Positions 35,869 through 45,565 of a stretch of 64,000 nucleotides of DNA are shown here, in pieces. Within the stretch, counting starts at the first letter, position 1. Every line of letters begins with the position of its first letter. This DNA comes from Pseudomonas sp. PSE14 (GTDB lineage: Bacteria > Pseudomonadota > Gammaproteobacteria > Pseudomonadales > Pseudomonadaceae), in the NCBI RefSeq assembly GCF_029203285.1, contig NZ_CP115669.1, forward strand, positions 186,001 through 250,000, given 5' to 3'. The position numbers and the translations under genes were made by a program. Under the pieces are notes generated by a model, which saw nothing but the letters and a program-made list of their open reading frames with translations, made no database searches and was not told the origin of the DNA.

Positions 35869-37176
35869 ATGAACGCACCTGCCTCCGCGCCGCAGTACTC
35901 CGCCCATGAGCGCCGTACGCGCATCCTCGCCATCGTTGGCGCCTCCTCGGGCAACCTGGTGGAGTGGTTCGACTTTTACGTCTACGCCTTCACTGCCTTG
36001 TACTTCGCCCACGCCTTCTTCCCATCGGACGACCCGACGGTGCAACTGCTCAACACCGCCGGGGTGTTCGCCGCCGGCTTCCTGATGCGCCCCATCGGCG
36101 GCTGGATGTTCGGCCGCATCGCCGACAAGAAGGGCCGCAAGACCGCAATGATGATCTCGGTGCTGATGATGTGCGGCGGCTCGCTGGCGATTGCCGTGAT
36201 GCCGACCTACGCCAGCATCGGCGTCGCCGCGCCCGCCTTGCTGCTGCTCGCGCGACTGTTCCAGGGCCTTTCGGTGGGGGGCGAGTACGGCACCAGCGCC
36301 ACCTACATGAGCGAGGTAGCGCTCAAGGGCCAGCGCGGCTTCTTCGCCTCCTTCCAGTACGTCACCCTGATCGGCGGGCAGTTGCTGGCGGTATTGGTGG
36401 TAGTGGTCCTGCAGCAGTTGCTCACCACCGACGAGCTGAAGGAATGGGGCTGGCGGATTCCCTTCGTGGTCGGCGCCATCACCGCGGTGATCGCCTTCTA
36501 CCTGCGCCGTTCGCTGAGCGAGACGGCCAAGGAATCCAACCTCCAGCGCAAGGAGTCCGGCACCCTCACCGAACTGTTCGCCCACCACAAGCGCGCCTTC
36601 TTCACCGTGCTGGGTTTCACCGCCGGCGGTTCGCTGATCTTCTACACCTTCACCACCTACATGCAGAAATACCTGGTGAACACCGCCGGCATGGACCCCA
36701 AGGTGGCCAGCGGCGTGATGACCTTCGCCCTGTTCGTCTACATGTGCATGCAGCCGTTGTTCGGCGCGTTGTCCGACCGCATCGGGCGCAAGACCTCGAT
36801 GCTCTGGTTCGGCCTCCTGGGGATGATCTTCACCTGGCCGATCCTCTCCGCGCTCAAGGCGGTGAGCAGCCCCTACCTGGCCTTCGTGCTGATCATCGCG
36901 GCCATGGCCATCGTCAGCCTGTACACCTCCATCAGCGGCCTGATCAAGGCGGAGATGTTCCCGCCGCAGATCCGTGCCCTGGGCGTGGGCCTGTCCTATG
37001 CGGTGGGCAACGCCATCTTCGGTGGCTCGGCGGAATACGTCGCCCTGGGCCTGAAGAACCTTGGCGTCGAGGAGTACTTCTATATCTACGTCTCGATCAT
37101 GTGCGGCGTGGCGCTGGTGGTCTGCCTGCTGCTGCCGGACCTGCGCAAGGTCAGCTACCTCAACGACGAGGACTGA
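35869..37176 (+). CDS. MFS metabolite:H+ symporter, KgtP-like dicarboxylate permease
   Basis: A 435-residue, 12-helix transporter of the MHS family. It has [13 protein letters not shown], the [19 protein letters not shown] loop (MFS signature), [19 protein letters not shown] and [13 protein letters not shown] in the second half, all typical of KgtP/ProP relatives. 2-Oxoglutarate or other C5 dicarboxylates are the likely substrate by similarity to P. aeruginosa PA5530. In PAO1 that gene is beside tonB1, whereas here it is about 10 kb away, so local rearrangement is suggested. Confidence 0.88.
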   Translation: MNAPASAPQYSAHERRTRILAIVGASSGNLVEWFDFYVYAFTALYFAHAFFPSDDPTVQLLNTAGVFAAGFLMRPIGGWMFGRIADKKGRKTAMMISVLMMCGGSLAIAVMPTYASIGVAAPALLLLARLFQGLSVGGEYGTSATYMSEVALKGQRGFFASFQYVTLIGGQLLAVLVVVVLQQLLTTDELKEWGWRIPFVVGAITAVIAFYLRRSLSETAKESNLQRKESGTLTELFAHHKRAFFTVLGFTAGGSLIFYTFTTYMQKYLVNTAGMDPKVASGVMTFALFVYMCMQPLFGALSDRIGRKTSMLWFGLLGMIFTWPILSALKAVSSPYLAFVLIIAAMAIVSLYTSISGLIKAEMFPPQIRALGVGLSYAVGNAIFGGSAEYVALGLKNLGVEEYFYIYVSIMCGVALVVCLLLPDLRKVSYLNDED

Positions 37177-37197
37177 CCTTGCCCTGCGCCCGGCGCT

Positions 37198-38685
37198 TCA
37201 GTCGCTGCCCCGGCCACGCAATGCATGATCGGGCAGCGCCAGGGCGATCAGCAGCGTCAGGGCGCCGAAGCCGGCATTGATCAGGAACAGGTGGCTGAAC
37301 ACCCGGTCCAGTGTCTGCCGCTGGGGCTCATGGCCGGCGCCACTCAGGCTGTCGAGCAGGGCGCTGGCCGACAGGCCGTGGCCGGCGTCGCCCGCAAGCG
37401 GTTGCAGCATCGCCAGCAGCAGGGCCGACATCAGCGCGATGCCCACCGCGCCGCCCAGGGAACGGAACAGCGTGATGTTGCTGGTGGCCACGCCCAGGTA
37501 GCGGCCGTCCACGGCGCTCTGCGCCGCCACCAGGCTGGTGGGGAACTGGGTGCCGGCGGCGGTGCCGGTCAGCAGCATGCACAGGCCCGAGAGCAGGTAG
37601 GCGTCCGGCGGCGCCAGCGCCAGGCCGGCGATGGCGCAGGGCGTCAACAGCGCGCCGGCGACGATCTGCGGCTTGTAGCGGCCGAGGATCGCCGTCAGCC
37701 GCCCGCAGCAGTAAGCGCCCAGCGGCACACCCATGGCCAGGGGCAGCAGGTGCAGCGCCGCGCTGTCCGCGCCGGCGCCGGTGACCGACTGGAAGCGCAA
37801 GGGCACCAGTACCGATAGCGAGATGACCTGGAAGCTGGCGAAGAAACTGATCAGCCAGCTCAGCGTCGCCGCGCGGATGCGGAACAGGTGCATCGGAACC
37901 AGCGGTTCCGGCGCCCGGCGCTCCTGCAGCACGAACAGCGCGATCAGTACCAGCGCGGCGGCGAACAGCCCGAGCATCTGCGGATCGTTCCAGCGCGCGC
38001 CCTGGCCGACCTCGGTGATCGCCAGCAGCAGGCTGCCCAGGCCGGCGATCATCAGCGCGGTGCCCAGGTAATCGATCACCGGCTGCCGCCCCGGTACCGG
38101 CAGACCGCGCAGGGTGCGCCGCGAGACGGCGAGGGCGACCAGGCCCACCGGCAGGTTGATCAGGAACACCCAGCGCCAGGACAGGTACTCCGTCAGCAGG
38201 CCGCCGAGCACGGGACCCGCGATGCTGGCGATGGCGTACATGCTGCTGAAATAGCCCTGGTAGCGGCCGCGTTCACGGGGCGGGACGATGTCACCGATGA
38301 TCGCCTGGCTCACCGACATCATGCCGCCGGCGCCAATGCCCTGCAGCACGCGGGCGAGCACCAACTGTTCCATGCTCTGCGCCGCGCCGCAGAGCGCCGA
38401 GGCGGCGGTGAACAGGGCGATGGCGAACAGCATCAGCACGCGCCGCCCGTAGAGGTCACCGAGCTTGCCGTAGATCGGCATGGAGATGGTCATCGCCACC
38501 ATGTAGCCGGAGATGACCCAGGCGAGCAGGTCGAAGTCGCCGAAGCCGGCGGAGATCGCCGGCAGCGACACGGCGACGATGGTCTGGTCCAGCGCACCGA
38601 GGAAGATCGCCAGCATCAGCCCCACCAGAACGGTGCGGACCGCCGGACGCGGTGCGGAGAAGGTATTCAAGGTGGCCCCCTTCAC
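37198..38685 (-). CDS. DHA2-family (14-TM) MFS drug exporter
   Basis: A 495-residue proton antiporter of the EmrB/QacA type with 14 predicted helices. Motifs: LDQTIVAVSLPAI in helix 1, GKLGDLYGRRVLML, LQGIGAGGMMSVSQAIIGD, and PVLGGLLTEYLSWRWVFLINLPVG (motif C with GPxxGG). I chose the GTG at 38685 because GGAGG lies about 9 nt upstream; earlier in-frame starts lack one. It is convergent with the KgtP-like gene. Substrates are unknown; no adjacent regulator or periplasmic adaptor is present. Confidence 0.87.
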   Translation of the reverse strand: MKGATLNTFSAPRPAVRTVLVGLMLAIFLGALDQTIVAVSLPAISAGFGDFDLLAWVISGYMVAMTISMPIYGKLGDLYGRRVLMLFAIALFTAASALCGAAQSMEQLVLARVLQGIGAGGMMSVSQAIIGDIVPPRERGRYQGYFSSMYAIASIAGPVLGGLLTEYLSWRWVFLINLPVGLVALAVSRRTLRGLPVPGRQPVIDYLGTALMIAGLGSLLLAITEVGQGARWNDPQMLGLFAAALVLIALFVLQERRAPEPLVPMHLFRIRAATLSWLISFFASFQVISLSVLVPLRFQSVTGAGADSAALHLLPLAMGVPLGAYCCGRLTAILGRYKPQIVAGALLTPCAIAGLALAPPDAYLLSGLCMLLTGTAAGTQFPTSLVAAQSAVDGRYLGVATSNITLFRSLGGAVGIALMSALLLAMLQPLAGDAGHGLSASALLDSLSGAGHEPQRQTLDRVFSHLFLINAGFGALTLLIALALPDHALRGRGSD

Positions 38686-39022
38686 TACAGAGGTCCTCCG
38701 GTCGGAATGCGCACGGAGGGGGCGACAGTGTAGTCCAATGAAGGAATGGCCGGTCATGCCGGCATCATCGTTACCGGCTGGGAAAGGCTCTATCTGAGGA
38801 CTGGAAACGAAGTATCGCGGCGGCGCTGCTACGCTTGCGTAGCGAACTATCGTTGCATACGTTCTTTTTGGAACGCCCCCGCCGGGGGCGCAATCCACTG
38901 CAAAGAACCCGGTAGACGCACCGCTGCATGGGTGCCCGATAGTCTTTTGCGGGCCAGGCCATAGGGACAGACTATGGAGTAACTGGTCTATAGTTCTTCA
39001 GCCCTGTGACCAGGAGGTATGC
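38686..39022. other. 337-bp intergenic region with hairpins and a candidate RpoS promoter
   Basis: It contains a hairpin GCTACGC-TT-GCGTAGC (about 38828-38843), a GCCCCC/GGGGGC hairpin (about 38874-38890), and CTATAGT at 38988-38994, which fits the -10 of an RpoS-type promoter about 30 bp before the CFA-synthase gene. CFA synthases are commonly RpoS-dependent. No gene is seen. Confidence 0.45.
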
Positions 39023-40207
39023 ATGAAAGCCAATCTGCCCTCTGAGTTGCTGTCCCTGCAGTTGCCGCTGCGCATACGCATCGGCGAGGCCCAGGCCTTC
39101 GACCTGGGGCCGGACCCGCAGGTAACTCTCGTCGTGCGTGACCCGACGCTGCTGACCGAGATCACCCAGCCCAGCCTCGATGTGCTGGGCCGCGCCTACG
39201 TCGAAAAGCGCATGGACATCGAAGGCCCGATCGGCGAGGTGATCGCCATGGGGGATGCCCTGAGCGCAGCCCTGGGCGGTGATGACGACGCGGGTGACTA
39301 CGTGCGCGAAAGCCACGACAAGGCCACCGACGCCGAGGCGATCCACTACCACTACGACCTCTCCAACGCGTTCTACCAGCTCTGGCTGGACCCGGAGATG
39401 GTGTATTCCTGCGCCTACTTCGAGACCGGCCGCGAAAACCTGGCCACCGCGCAATTGGCCAAGCTGCGGCACCTGTGCCGCAAGCTGCGCCTGAAGCCTG
39501 GCGAGACGCTGCTGGATGTCGGCTGCGGCTGGGGTGGGCTGGCGCGCCTGGCGGCGAAGGAATTCGGCGTCCTGGTGCACGGCATCACCCTGAGCGAGGA
39601 GCAGCTCAAGCTTGGCCGTGAGCGGGTCAAGGCCGAGGGCCTGGAAGGCAAGGTGACCCTGGAGCTACGGGACTACCGCGACCTGCCGCGCGACGGCCGT
39701 TTCGACAAGGTGGTCAGCGTCGGCATGTTCGAGCACGTCGGCCACGCCAACCTGGGTATCTACTTCCAGCACCTGTTCGATGCGGTGCGCCCGGGCGGGC
39801 TGGTGATGAACCATGGCATCACTTCCAGCAACACCGATGGGCGTCCGGTGGGCCGTGGCGCCGGCGATTTCATCGACCGCTACGTCTTCCCCCACGGTGA
39901 GCTGCCGCACCTGTCGCTGGCCGTTGCCCGCATGAGCGAGGCCGGACTGGAGGTGGTCGACGTCGAAGGCCTGCGCCTGCATTACGCGCGCACCCTGGAC
40001 TTCTGGAGCGCGAGCCTCGAAGCGAAGCTGGCTGAAGCGGCGAAGATGGTGCCCGAGCAGGCCCTGCGCATCTGGCGCCTGTACCTGGCCGGCTGTGCCT
40101 ACGGCTTCAAGAAGGGTTGGATCAACCTGCACCAGATCCTCGCCAGCAGGCCGCACGCTGATGGCAGCCACGAGGTGCCGTGGAGTCGCGGCGACATCTA
40201 CGCCTGA
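39023..40207 (+). CDS. Cyclopropane-fatty-acid synthase-like SAM methyltransferase
   Basis: A 394-residue CFA/mycolic-acid-synthase family enzyme. A substrate domain (1-120) is followed by HYHYDLSNAFYQLWLDPEMVYSCAYF, SAM motif I LLDVGCGWGGLARLAA, GITLSEEQLKLGRERV, DYRDLP, and VSVGMFEHVGHANL with the conserved Glu. Such enzymes add a methylene bridge to unsaturated acyl chains of membrane phospholipids, usually entering stationary phase. A strong ribosome site AGGAGG precedes the ATG. It corresponds in context to PA5546. Product not proven. Confidence 0.9.
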   Translation: MKANLPSELLSLQLPLRIRIGEAQAFDLGPDPQVTLVVRDPTLLTEITQPSLDVLGRAYVEKRMDIEGPIGEVIAMGDALSAALGGDDDAGDYVRESHDKATDAEAIHYHYDLSNAFYQLWLDPEMVYSCAYFETGRENLATAQLAKLRHLCRKLRLKPGETLLDVGCGWGGLARLAAKEFGVLVHGITLSEEQLKLGRERVKAEGLEGKVTLELRDYRDLPRDGRFDKVVSVGMFEHVGHANLGIYFQHLFDAVRPGGLVMNHGITSSNTDGRPVGRGAGDFIDRYVFPHGELPHLSLAVARMSEAGLEVVDVEGLRLHYARTLDFWSASLEAKLAEAAKMVPEQALRIWRLYLAGCAYGFKKGWINLHQILASRPHADGSHEVPWSRGDIYA

Positions 40208-40346
40208 GGTGTTCCACGGACGATACCGGGCCCGGCTTGCGGGCCTGGTTCGTCCGAACCACGACCAAAGATGATGTCGTAATGCTTGCATCGGGGGCTG
40301 GCAGAGGGTAAACCGTCGCCTCCCTTTGGCTCGCCTCTTCGGAACC

Positions 40347-40817
40347 ATGGTGTCTTTCTTTCCTGAATTGTCCCTCGTCGAACTCACTCCGGGCCAGGCG
40401 CCGTGGCCTCTCCTGCTGCTGGCCGACCCCTGCCGAGCGCAGATCGAGCGCTACCTGCCGCAATCCCGGGTGCTGGCGCTCCGCGACGGCGAGTCGGTGC
40501 GCGGCGTACTGACGTTGACGGCACGCAGTTGGGGCGTCGTCGAAATCACCAACCTCGCGGTGGAGGAGGAGTGGCAGGGTCGCGGCCTGGCTCGTCGCCT
40601 GCTGACTGCCGCGATCGACGCAGCGCGCGCCATCGGTGCCCTGCGCCTGGACATCGCCACCGGCAATTCCAGCCTGACGCAACTCGGCCTGTACCAGCGC
40701 ATGGGCTTTCGCATCGCCAGCGTGGAGCACGATTACTTCTCGCTGAACTACCCGGAACCCATTATCGAAAACGGCATCCGCTGCCGGGACCGAGTGCGCC
40801 TGGATATGGTGCTCTAA
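40347..40817 (+). CDS. GNAT-family N-acetyltransferase
   Basis: A 156-residue GNAT protein: the acetyl-CoA site is ITNLAVEEEWQGRGLARRLLTAAIDAAR (motif A, Q-x-x-G-x-G/A), followed by LRLDIATGNSSLTQLGLYQRMGF. I chose the ATG at 40347; a TTG seven codons earlier is less likely. Its end overlaps the folE2 end by 4 bp, tail to tail. The substrate is unknown. Confidence 0.85.
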   Translation: MVSFFPELSLVELTPGQAPWPLLLLADPCRAQIERYLPQSRVLALRDGESVRGVLTLTARSWGVVEITNLAVEEEWQGRGLARRLLTAAIDAARAIGALRLDIATGNSSLTQLGLYQRMGFRIASVEHDYFSLNYPEPIIENGIRCRDRVRLDMVL

Positions 40818-41701
40818 GGGCGCGCCCAGCGGCTCACCGCCACCGCGTCGTGGGCATGCAGGCTTTCCGCATGCACCACGCGCACCTCGAAGCCCGATAC
40901 CTCTTCCCGTTGCACCAGAGCCTCGTGCAGCCGGCGGGCGGCGTCCTCGCAGAACATCAGGTTCTGCCCGTTGGCCAGGGCGAAGGCCTGCTCGTCGGCG
41001 CGCTTCACCGCGGTCTGCACGGCGGTGCCGAGGGCCGTTTCGGCGTGGTCGATCAGTTCATTGAACGGAAAGGCCGTCGCCTCCGGGGCGAGCCGCAGTC
41101 GCAATTGCGCTTCGCTGCGTTGGCTGTGTGGGGTGGCGACGATGCCCTGCGGACTGCCGAGCCAGGCGCGGACTTCCTCGGCCTGCAGGGCCCTGCCGGC
41201 GAAGTCGGCGTCGAAGCGCTGCTGGATCAACTGGCGGGCGAGCGCCGCGGAGCAGGGGCAGGTGGAGGAGTAGGGCAGCGACAGGTGCAGCGCCAGCGCC
41301 AGCTCGTCGCCCTCCAGTTGCGCGTGGATTTCGCAGGCATAGCGCTTCCAGCCGCGTAGTGGACTGACCAGGGCGGGGCGGCGCAGCATCAGCTCGAAGC
41401 GCAGTGCCAGGCTGGCCTGGCAGGAAAGCTGCGCATGGCTCATGAGGAATTGCCCCAGCGTTTCACGCAGCAGGGCGGGCGACAGCTCCGCCTCGGCCAG
41501 CACCTCCAGCGCCAGGTACAAGCGCGACATGTGGATGCCGCGCGCCTCGGCGTCGTCGAGGCTGACGCCCGCGTCGGCGAAGGCGGCGACGCGCTCGCCG
41601 GCGATCTGCAGTGGCACGGCGATGCCCTGCATGCCGACCCAGTGGAGCGGGACAGGCAGGTGCGTGGGCTGGCAAGCGATATCGGGAAGGAAGGCGGTCA
41701 T
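40814..41701 (-). CDS. folE2: GTP cyclohydrolase IB (zinc-independent), FolE2
   Basis: A 295-residue type IB GTP cyclohydrolase that makes dihydroneopterin triphosphate for folate. Unlike FolE it can use other metals and so replaces it in zinc shortage. The catalytic Cys is in STCPCSAALARQLI (Cys148), and the conserved FPFNELIDHAE and MFCEDAARRLHEAL are present. A perfect Zur box lies 22 bp upstream of the ATG, so it should be expressed only in zinc starvation. Confidence 0.96.
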   Translation of the reverse strand: MTAFLPDIACQPTHLPVPLHWVGMQGIAVPLQIAGERVAAFADAGVSLDDAEARGIHMSRLYLALEVLAEAELSPALLRETLGQFLMSHAQLSCQASLALRFELMLRRPALVSPLRGWKRYACEIHAQLEGDELALALHLSLPYSSTCPCSAALARQLIQQRFDADFAGRALQAEEVRAWLGSPQGIVATPHSQRSEAQLRLRLAPEATAFPFNELIDHAETALGTAVQTAVKRADEQAFALANGQNLMFCEDAARRLHEALVQREEVSGFEVRVVHAESLHAHDAVAVSRWARP

Positions 41702-41722
41702 GGGCGGTCATCGTCGGAAATT

Positions 41723-41735
41723 GTTATAATATAAC
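41723..41735. promoter_or_regulatory. Zur box of folE2
   Basis: GTTATAATATAAC, a perfect 13-bp palindrome, 22 bp before the folE2 ATG and overlapping a TATAAT-like -10. It is identical to the box at 42240-42252. Binding here would block RNA polymerase. Confidence 0.9.
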
Positions 41736-41770
41736 GTATTTGCCTGGCAGCATTTCCGCAACGGATTCCT

Positions 41771-42172
41771 TCAACGTGCCTGCTGCTTGCAACCGCTGAC
41801 CCGCCCGCAGGTCAGGCGGGTGCTGTCGCCGGAGGAACTGCTGAAGCGGCTGATGTTGGTCCAGCCGATACCCCGGCTGGTGCCGATCCACACCTGTCCG
41901 TCGCTGGCGACGCCGCTGAAGAACGTCAGGCTGCCGTAGCGCGTGCCGGTCTGTGCCCAGCGCCTGCCGCTGGCTGCCTCGAAGCCGCGCAGGTAGGTGT
42001 CGTGGCCCAGGGTGGCGACGCTGTAGAGATCGCCCGCATCGGTCATGCAGGCCAGAACCTGTGCCGACCAGGCACAGCGTGCCGGTGCCTCGCCGGGGAA
42101 GGGCAGTGGCGACTGTCCGCTGGCATGGGCGAACGGAGCGAACAGGCAGAACAGCAGGGCGCGGCGCAGCAT
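41771..42172 (-). CDS. Exported protein of unknown function under Zur control
   Basis: A 133-residue exported protein: signal peptide MLRRALLFCLFAPFAHA, then a domain with four Cys (RCAWSAQVLACMTDAG; LTCGRVSGC) and a YSVATLGHDTYLRGFEAASGRRW...SGVASDGQVWIGTSRGIGW pattern like one or two propeller blades. The upstream ATG (42238) would begin inside the promoter, so MLRR is preferred, though no ribosome site is clear. It reads away from dksA2 and shares a Zur box with it, and lies directly upstream of folE2. I do not recognise the family. Confidence 0.7.
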   Translation of the reverse strand: MLRRALLFCLFAPFAHASGQSPLPFPGEAPARCAWSAQVLACMTDAGDLYSVATLGHDTYLRGFEAASGRRWAQTGTRYGSLTFFSGVASDGQVWIGTSRGIGWTNISRFSSSSGDSTRLTCGRVSGCKQQAR

Positions 42173-42239
42173 CGGGTATCCGCAGCATCGGTGAGGGCAT
42201 TGGTATCGCACGTCGGCGACCGCTTGTCGATCTTGCATT

Positions 42240-42252
42240 GTTATAATATAAC
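42240..42252. promoter_or_regulatory. Zur box between the exported-protein gene and dksA2
   Basis: GTTATAATATAAC, identical to the folE2 box. It lies 31 bp before the dksA2 ATG and 67 bp before the divergent gene's start, and should control both. Confidence 0.9.
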
Positions 42253-42283
42253 ATAAAAGATCACCTCCGATCCGGAGACGGCC

Positions 42284-42688
42284 ATGACCGAACAGGAACT
42301 GCTCGCCCAGCCCGGCGAGGCCTACATGAGCGAGGCACAACTGGGCTACTTCCGCGACCTGCTGCTGAACCAGCGCGGCGAGTTGCAGGGGCGCATCGAC
42401 GAGGAATTCCACGCCCTGCAGGACGGCGAACGGCCCAGCGACGACGCCGACATCGCCAGCCGCGAGGAAGCGCGCCAGTGGCAACTGCGCGTGCTGGAGC
42501 GCGAGAAGAAGCTGCTGGACAAGATCGACCAGGCGCTGGAGCGCCTGGCCCGGGGCGACTACGGCTGGTGCGAGGAGACCGGCGAGCCGATCGGCCTGCG
42601 CCGCCTGCTGCTGCGCCCCACCGCCTCGCTCTGCGTCGAGGCCAAGGAGCGCCAGGAACGGCGCGAACTACACGTCCGCGAAGCCTGA
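42284..42688 (+). CDS. dksA2: Zinc-independent DksA paralogue DksA2
   Basis: A 134-residue DksA-like RNA polymerase secondary-channel factor, acting with ppGpp. A coiled coil carries the tip region [15 protein letters not shown]. In normal DksA four Cys bind zinc; here the pattern is C96-x2-T99-x17-C117-x2-A120, so two ligands are lost and zinc is not needed, as in P. aeruginosa DksA2 (PA5536). A Zur box is just upstream. A COG0523 GTPase gene follows 17 bp downstream in the same operon. Confidence 0.95.
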   Translation: MTEQELLAQPGEAYMSEAQLGYFRDLLLNQRGELQGRIDEEFHALQDGERPSDDADIASREEARQWQLRVLEREKKLLDKIDQALERLARGDYGWCEETGEPIGLRRLLLRPTASLCVEAKERQERRELHVREA

Positions 42689-42705
42689 TTTTCTGGAGCC
42701 CACCC

Positions 42706-43920
<1,215 letters not shown>

Positions 43921-43958
43921 GGCTTCCGCACGGGGTAGGCCGGGCCGGACGGACAGGC

Positions 43959-43991
43959 AAAAAAAAAAGGGCCGCCAGGGGATGGCGACCC
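43959..43991 (-). terminator. Terminator downstream of the Cys-rich gene
   Basis: On the minus strand GGGTCGCC/GGCGGCCC (43984-43991 with 43969-43976, one G-T pair) is followed by ten T residues (43959-43968). It lies about 95 bp past the stop of the gene at 44088 and also separates it from convergent zigA. Confidence 0.85.
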
Positions 43992-44087
43992 GATTCACCA
44001 AGATCATGTTCGGCGTGGGGTGCCGAGAGGGTGTGAGGTACCCAGCGACAGTAAGCCTGAGACGTATGACAGGCCGATGACCGTGCC

Positions 44088-44441
44088 TCAGGGCTTGCGC
44101 CACTGGCCGTGGCTCTGGCCTTCGCAGAACGGCTGGAGGATGCGCGCGTCGCTGGCCACCCCGTAGTAATGGATGTCCTGGCGGTAGGGCATGCCCTGCA
44201 CCTGGGCGTTCTCGCAGACGCCGAAGGCGCCGCTCGGGCAGCTATCAGCGTAGGTGACCTGGACCTTCTGGTCCTTGAGCTGCGGCTGGCAGAACCCGTC
44301 GCGGAACAGCTTTTCGGGAATGCTGCGGTTCTGCTGGCAGACCTTCACGTCGAGGTTGGCGCCCTGGCTGTGCACGACGCAGGCTTCGCCGTGGGCGAGC
44401 AGCGGCAGGCAGGCGAGGGCGAAGGGCAGGAGCTGGCGCAT
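44088..44441 (-). CDS. Exported Cys-rich protein
   Basis: A 117-residue exported protein with signal peptide MRQLLPFALACLPLLAHG and six Cys in the mature part (EACVVH, VKVCQQN, FCQPQL, DSCPSG, GVCENAQ, PFCEGQ), so it is probably disulfide-bonded in the periplasm. It lies between two COG0523 genes, as PA5533 does in PAO1. It is sometimes annotated as an NADH:ubiquinone oxidoreductase, but nothing in the sequence supports that. Function unknown; a link to zinc starvation rests only on neighbours. Confidence 0.78.
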   Translation of the reverse strand: MRQLLPFALACLPLLAHGEACVVHSQGANLDVKVCQQNRSIPEKLFRDGFCQPQLKDQKVQVTYADSCPSGAFGVCENAQVQGMPYRQDIHYYGVASDARILQPFCEGQSHGQWRKP

Positions 44442-44517
44442 GGTCGGTCCGGGGGTGCGATAAGAAGCCGCGACTCTAGCGCTTTTCCCGACGAGCGTCA
44501 GGCGGCACCATGGGCGA

Positions 44518-45480
44518 ATGTTGAAGCAGATCCCGACTCATCTCATTGCCGGCTCCCTCGGCGCGGGCAAGACCAGCCTGCTGCGCGACCTGCTGGCCCA
44601 ACGTCCGGCCCACGAGCGCTGGGCGGTGCTGGTCAACGAATTCGGCCAGGTTGGCCTGGACGCCGCGCTGCTCAGCCGCGACGAGGACGGCGTCGCCCTC
44701 GGCGAGGTCGCCGGCGGTTGCCTGTGCTGCGTGAATGGCGCACCCTTCCAGGTCGGCCTGGGCCGGCTGCTGCGCAAGGCCAGGCCGCAGCGGCTGTTCA
44801 TCGAACCCTCCGGGCTCGGGCATCCCGCGCAGCTGTTGGCGCAACTGCGCGCCGCGCCCTGGCAGGGCGTGCTGGCGGTCCAGCCGCTGGTCATGGTGCT
44901 GGACGCCGCGGCACTGGCGGCCGGACAACCGTTGCCCGAGTCCCAGCAGAATGCCTTGGCGCAGGCCGGACTGTTGCTGCTGAACAAGAGTGAAGACCTC
45001 GATGACGCCGCCCGCGCCGCGCTCCTGGCCGGCCTGCCGGCGTTACCGATGCGCTGGACCACCCAGGGCCGGCTGGCGCTCCCCGAGTTGCCGACCACGC
45101 CCCTGACGGAGGCCGCGAGCGAATTGCCGACCCTGCCGAAGGGTGTGGAAAGTGCCGTGCTGCTGCGTCGCGACCAGCCGATGCGGCAGGTGCGTATCGA
45201 GGACGGCCGGCAAGCGATCGGCTGGCGCTTTCACCCCGACTGGCGCTTCCGCATTGCCGAACTGGATGACTGGCTCGCCGGTTTACCGGGGCTGCTGCGG
45301 GCCAAGGCGGTCCTGCACGGCGAGGCCGGCTGGCTGGCGTGCAACCGCACCGCAGAGGTTGCGCCCTGGACGCCCAGCCCCTGGCGGCGCGACAGCCGGA
45401 TCGAGCTGATCCTGGCGGCGCAGATGGACCCGCAACCGCTCCACGACGCGCTTTTGCGCCATGCCATCGCGCCATCCTGA
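44518..45480 (+). CDS. COG0523 GTPase, second copy (PA5532-like)
   Basis: A 320-residue COG0523 protein shorter than ZigA: Walker A GSLGAGKTS, VNEFGQVGLD, metal motif GGCLCCV, FIEPSGLGHP, and NKSEDLDD (G4-like). The C-terminal domain is reduced but has the WRFHPDWRF segment. The start is the ATG at 44518; an upstream ATG at 44509 is out of frame and stops at once. No perfect Zur box was found in the 76 bp upstream. It belongs to the YeiR/P47K branch; its metal client is unknown. Confidence 0.88.
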   Translation: MLKQIPTHLIAGSLGAGKTSLLRDLLAQRPAHERWAVLVNEFGQVGLDAALLSRDEDGVALGEVAGGCLCCVNGAPFQVGLGRLLRKARPQRLFIEPSGLGHPAQLLAQLRAAPWQGVLAVQPLVMVLDAAALAAGQPLPESQQNALAQAGLLLLNKSEDLDDAARAALLAGLPALPMRWTTQGRLALPELPTTPLTEAASELPTLPKGVESAVLLRRDQPMRQVRIEDGRQAIGWRFHPDWRFRIAELDDWLAGLPGLLRAKAVLHGEAGWLACNRTAEVAPWTPSPWRRDSRIELILAAQMDPQPLHDALLRHAIAPS

Positions 45481-45506
45481 CGGACGAGGTTGCCCTTGCG
45501 GGATTA

Positions 45507-45525
45507 GTGAATGATAATAATTATC
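45507..45525. promoter_or_regulatory. Fur box of tonB1
   Basis: The 19-bp stretch matches the consensus GATAATGATAATCATTATC at 16 of 19 positions, with core AATGATAAT-A-ATTATC. It lies 40 bp before the tonB1 ATG, so iron repression is expected. Confidence 0.88.
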
Positions 45526-45565
45526 AGAAGTTACTGCTTCCTGAACTCTTTCCGCAGGCTTTCTC

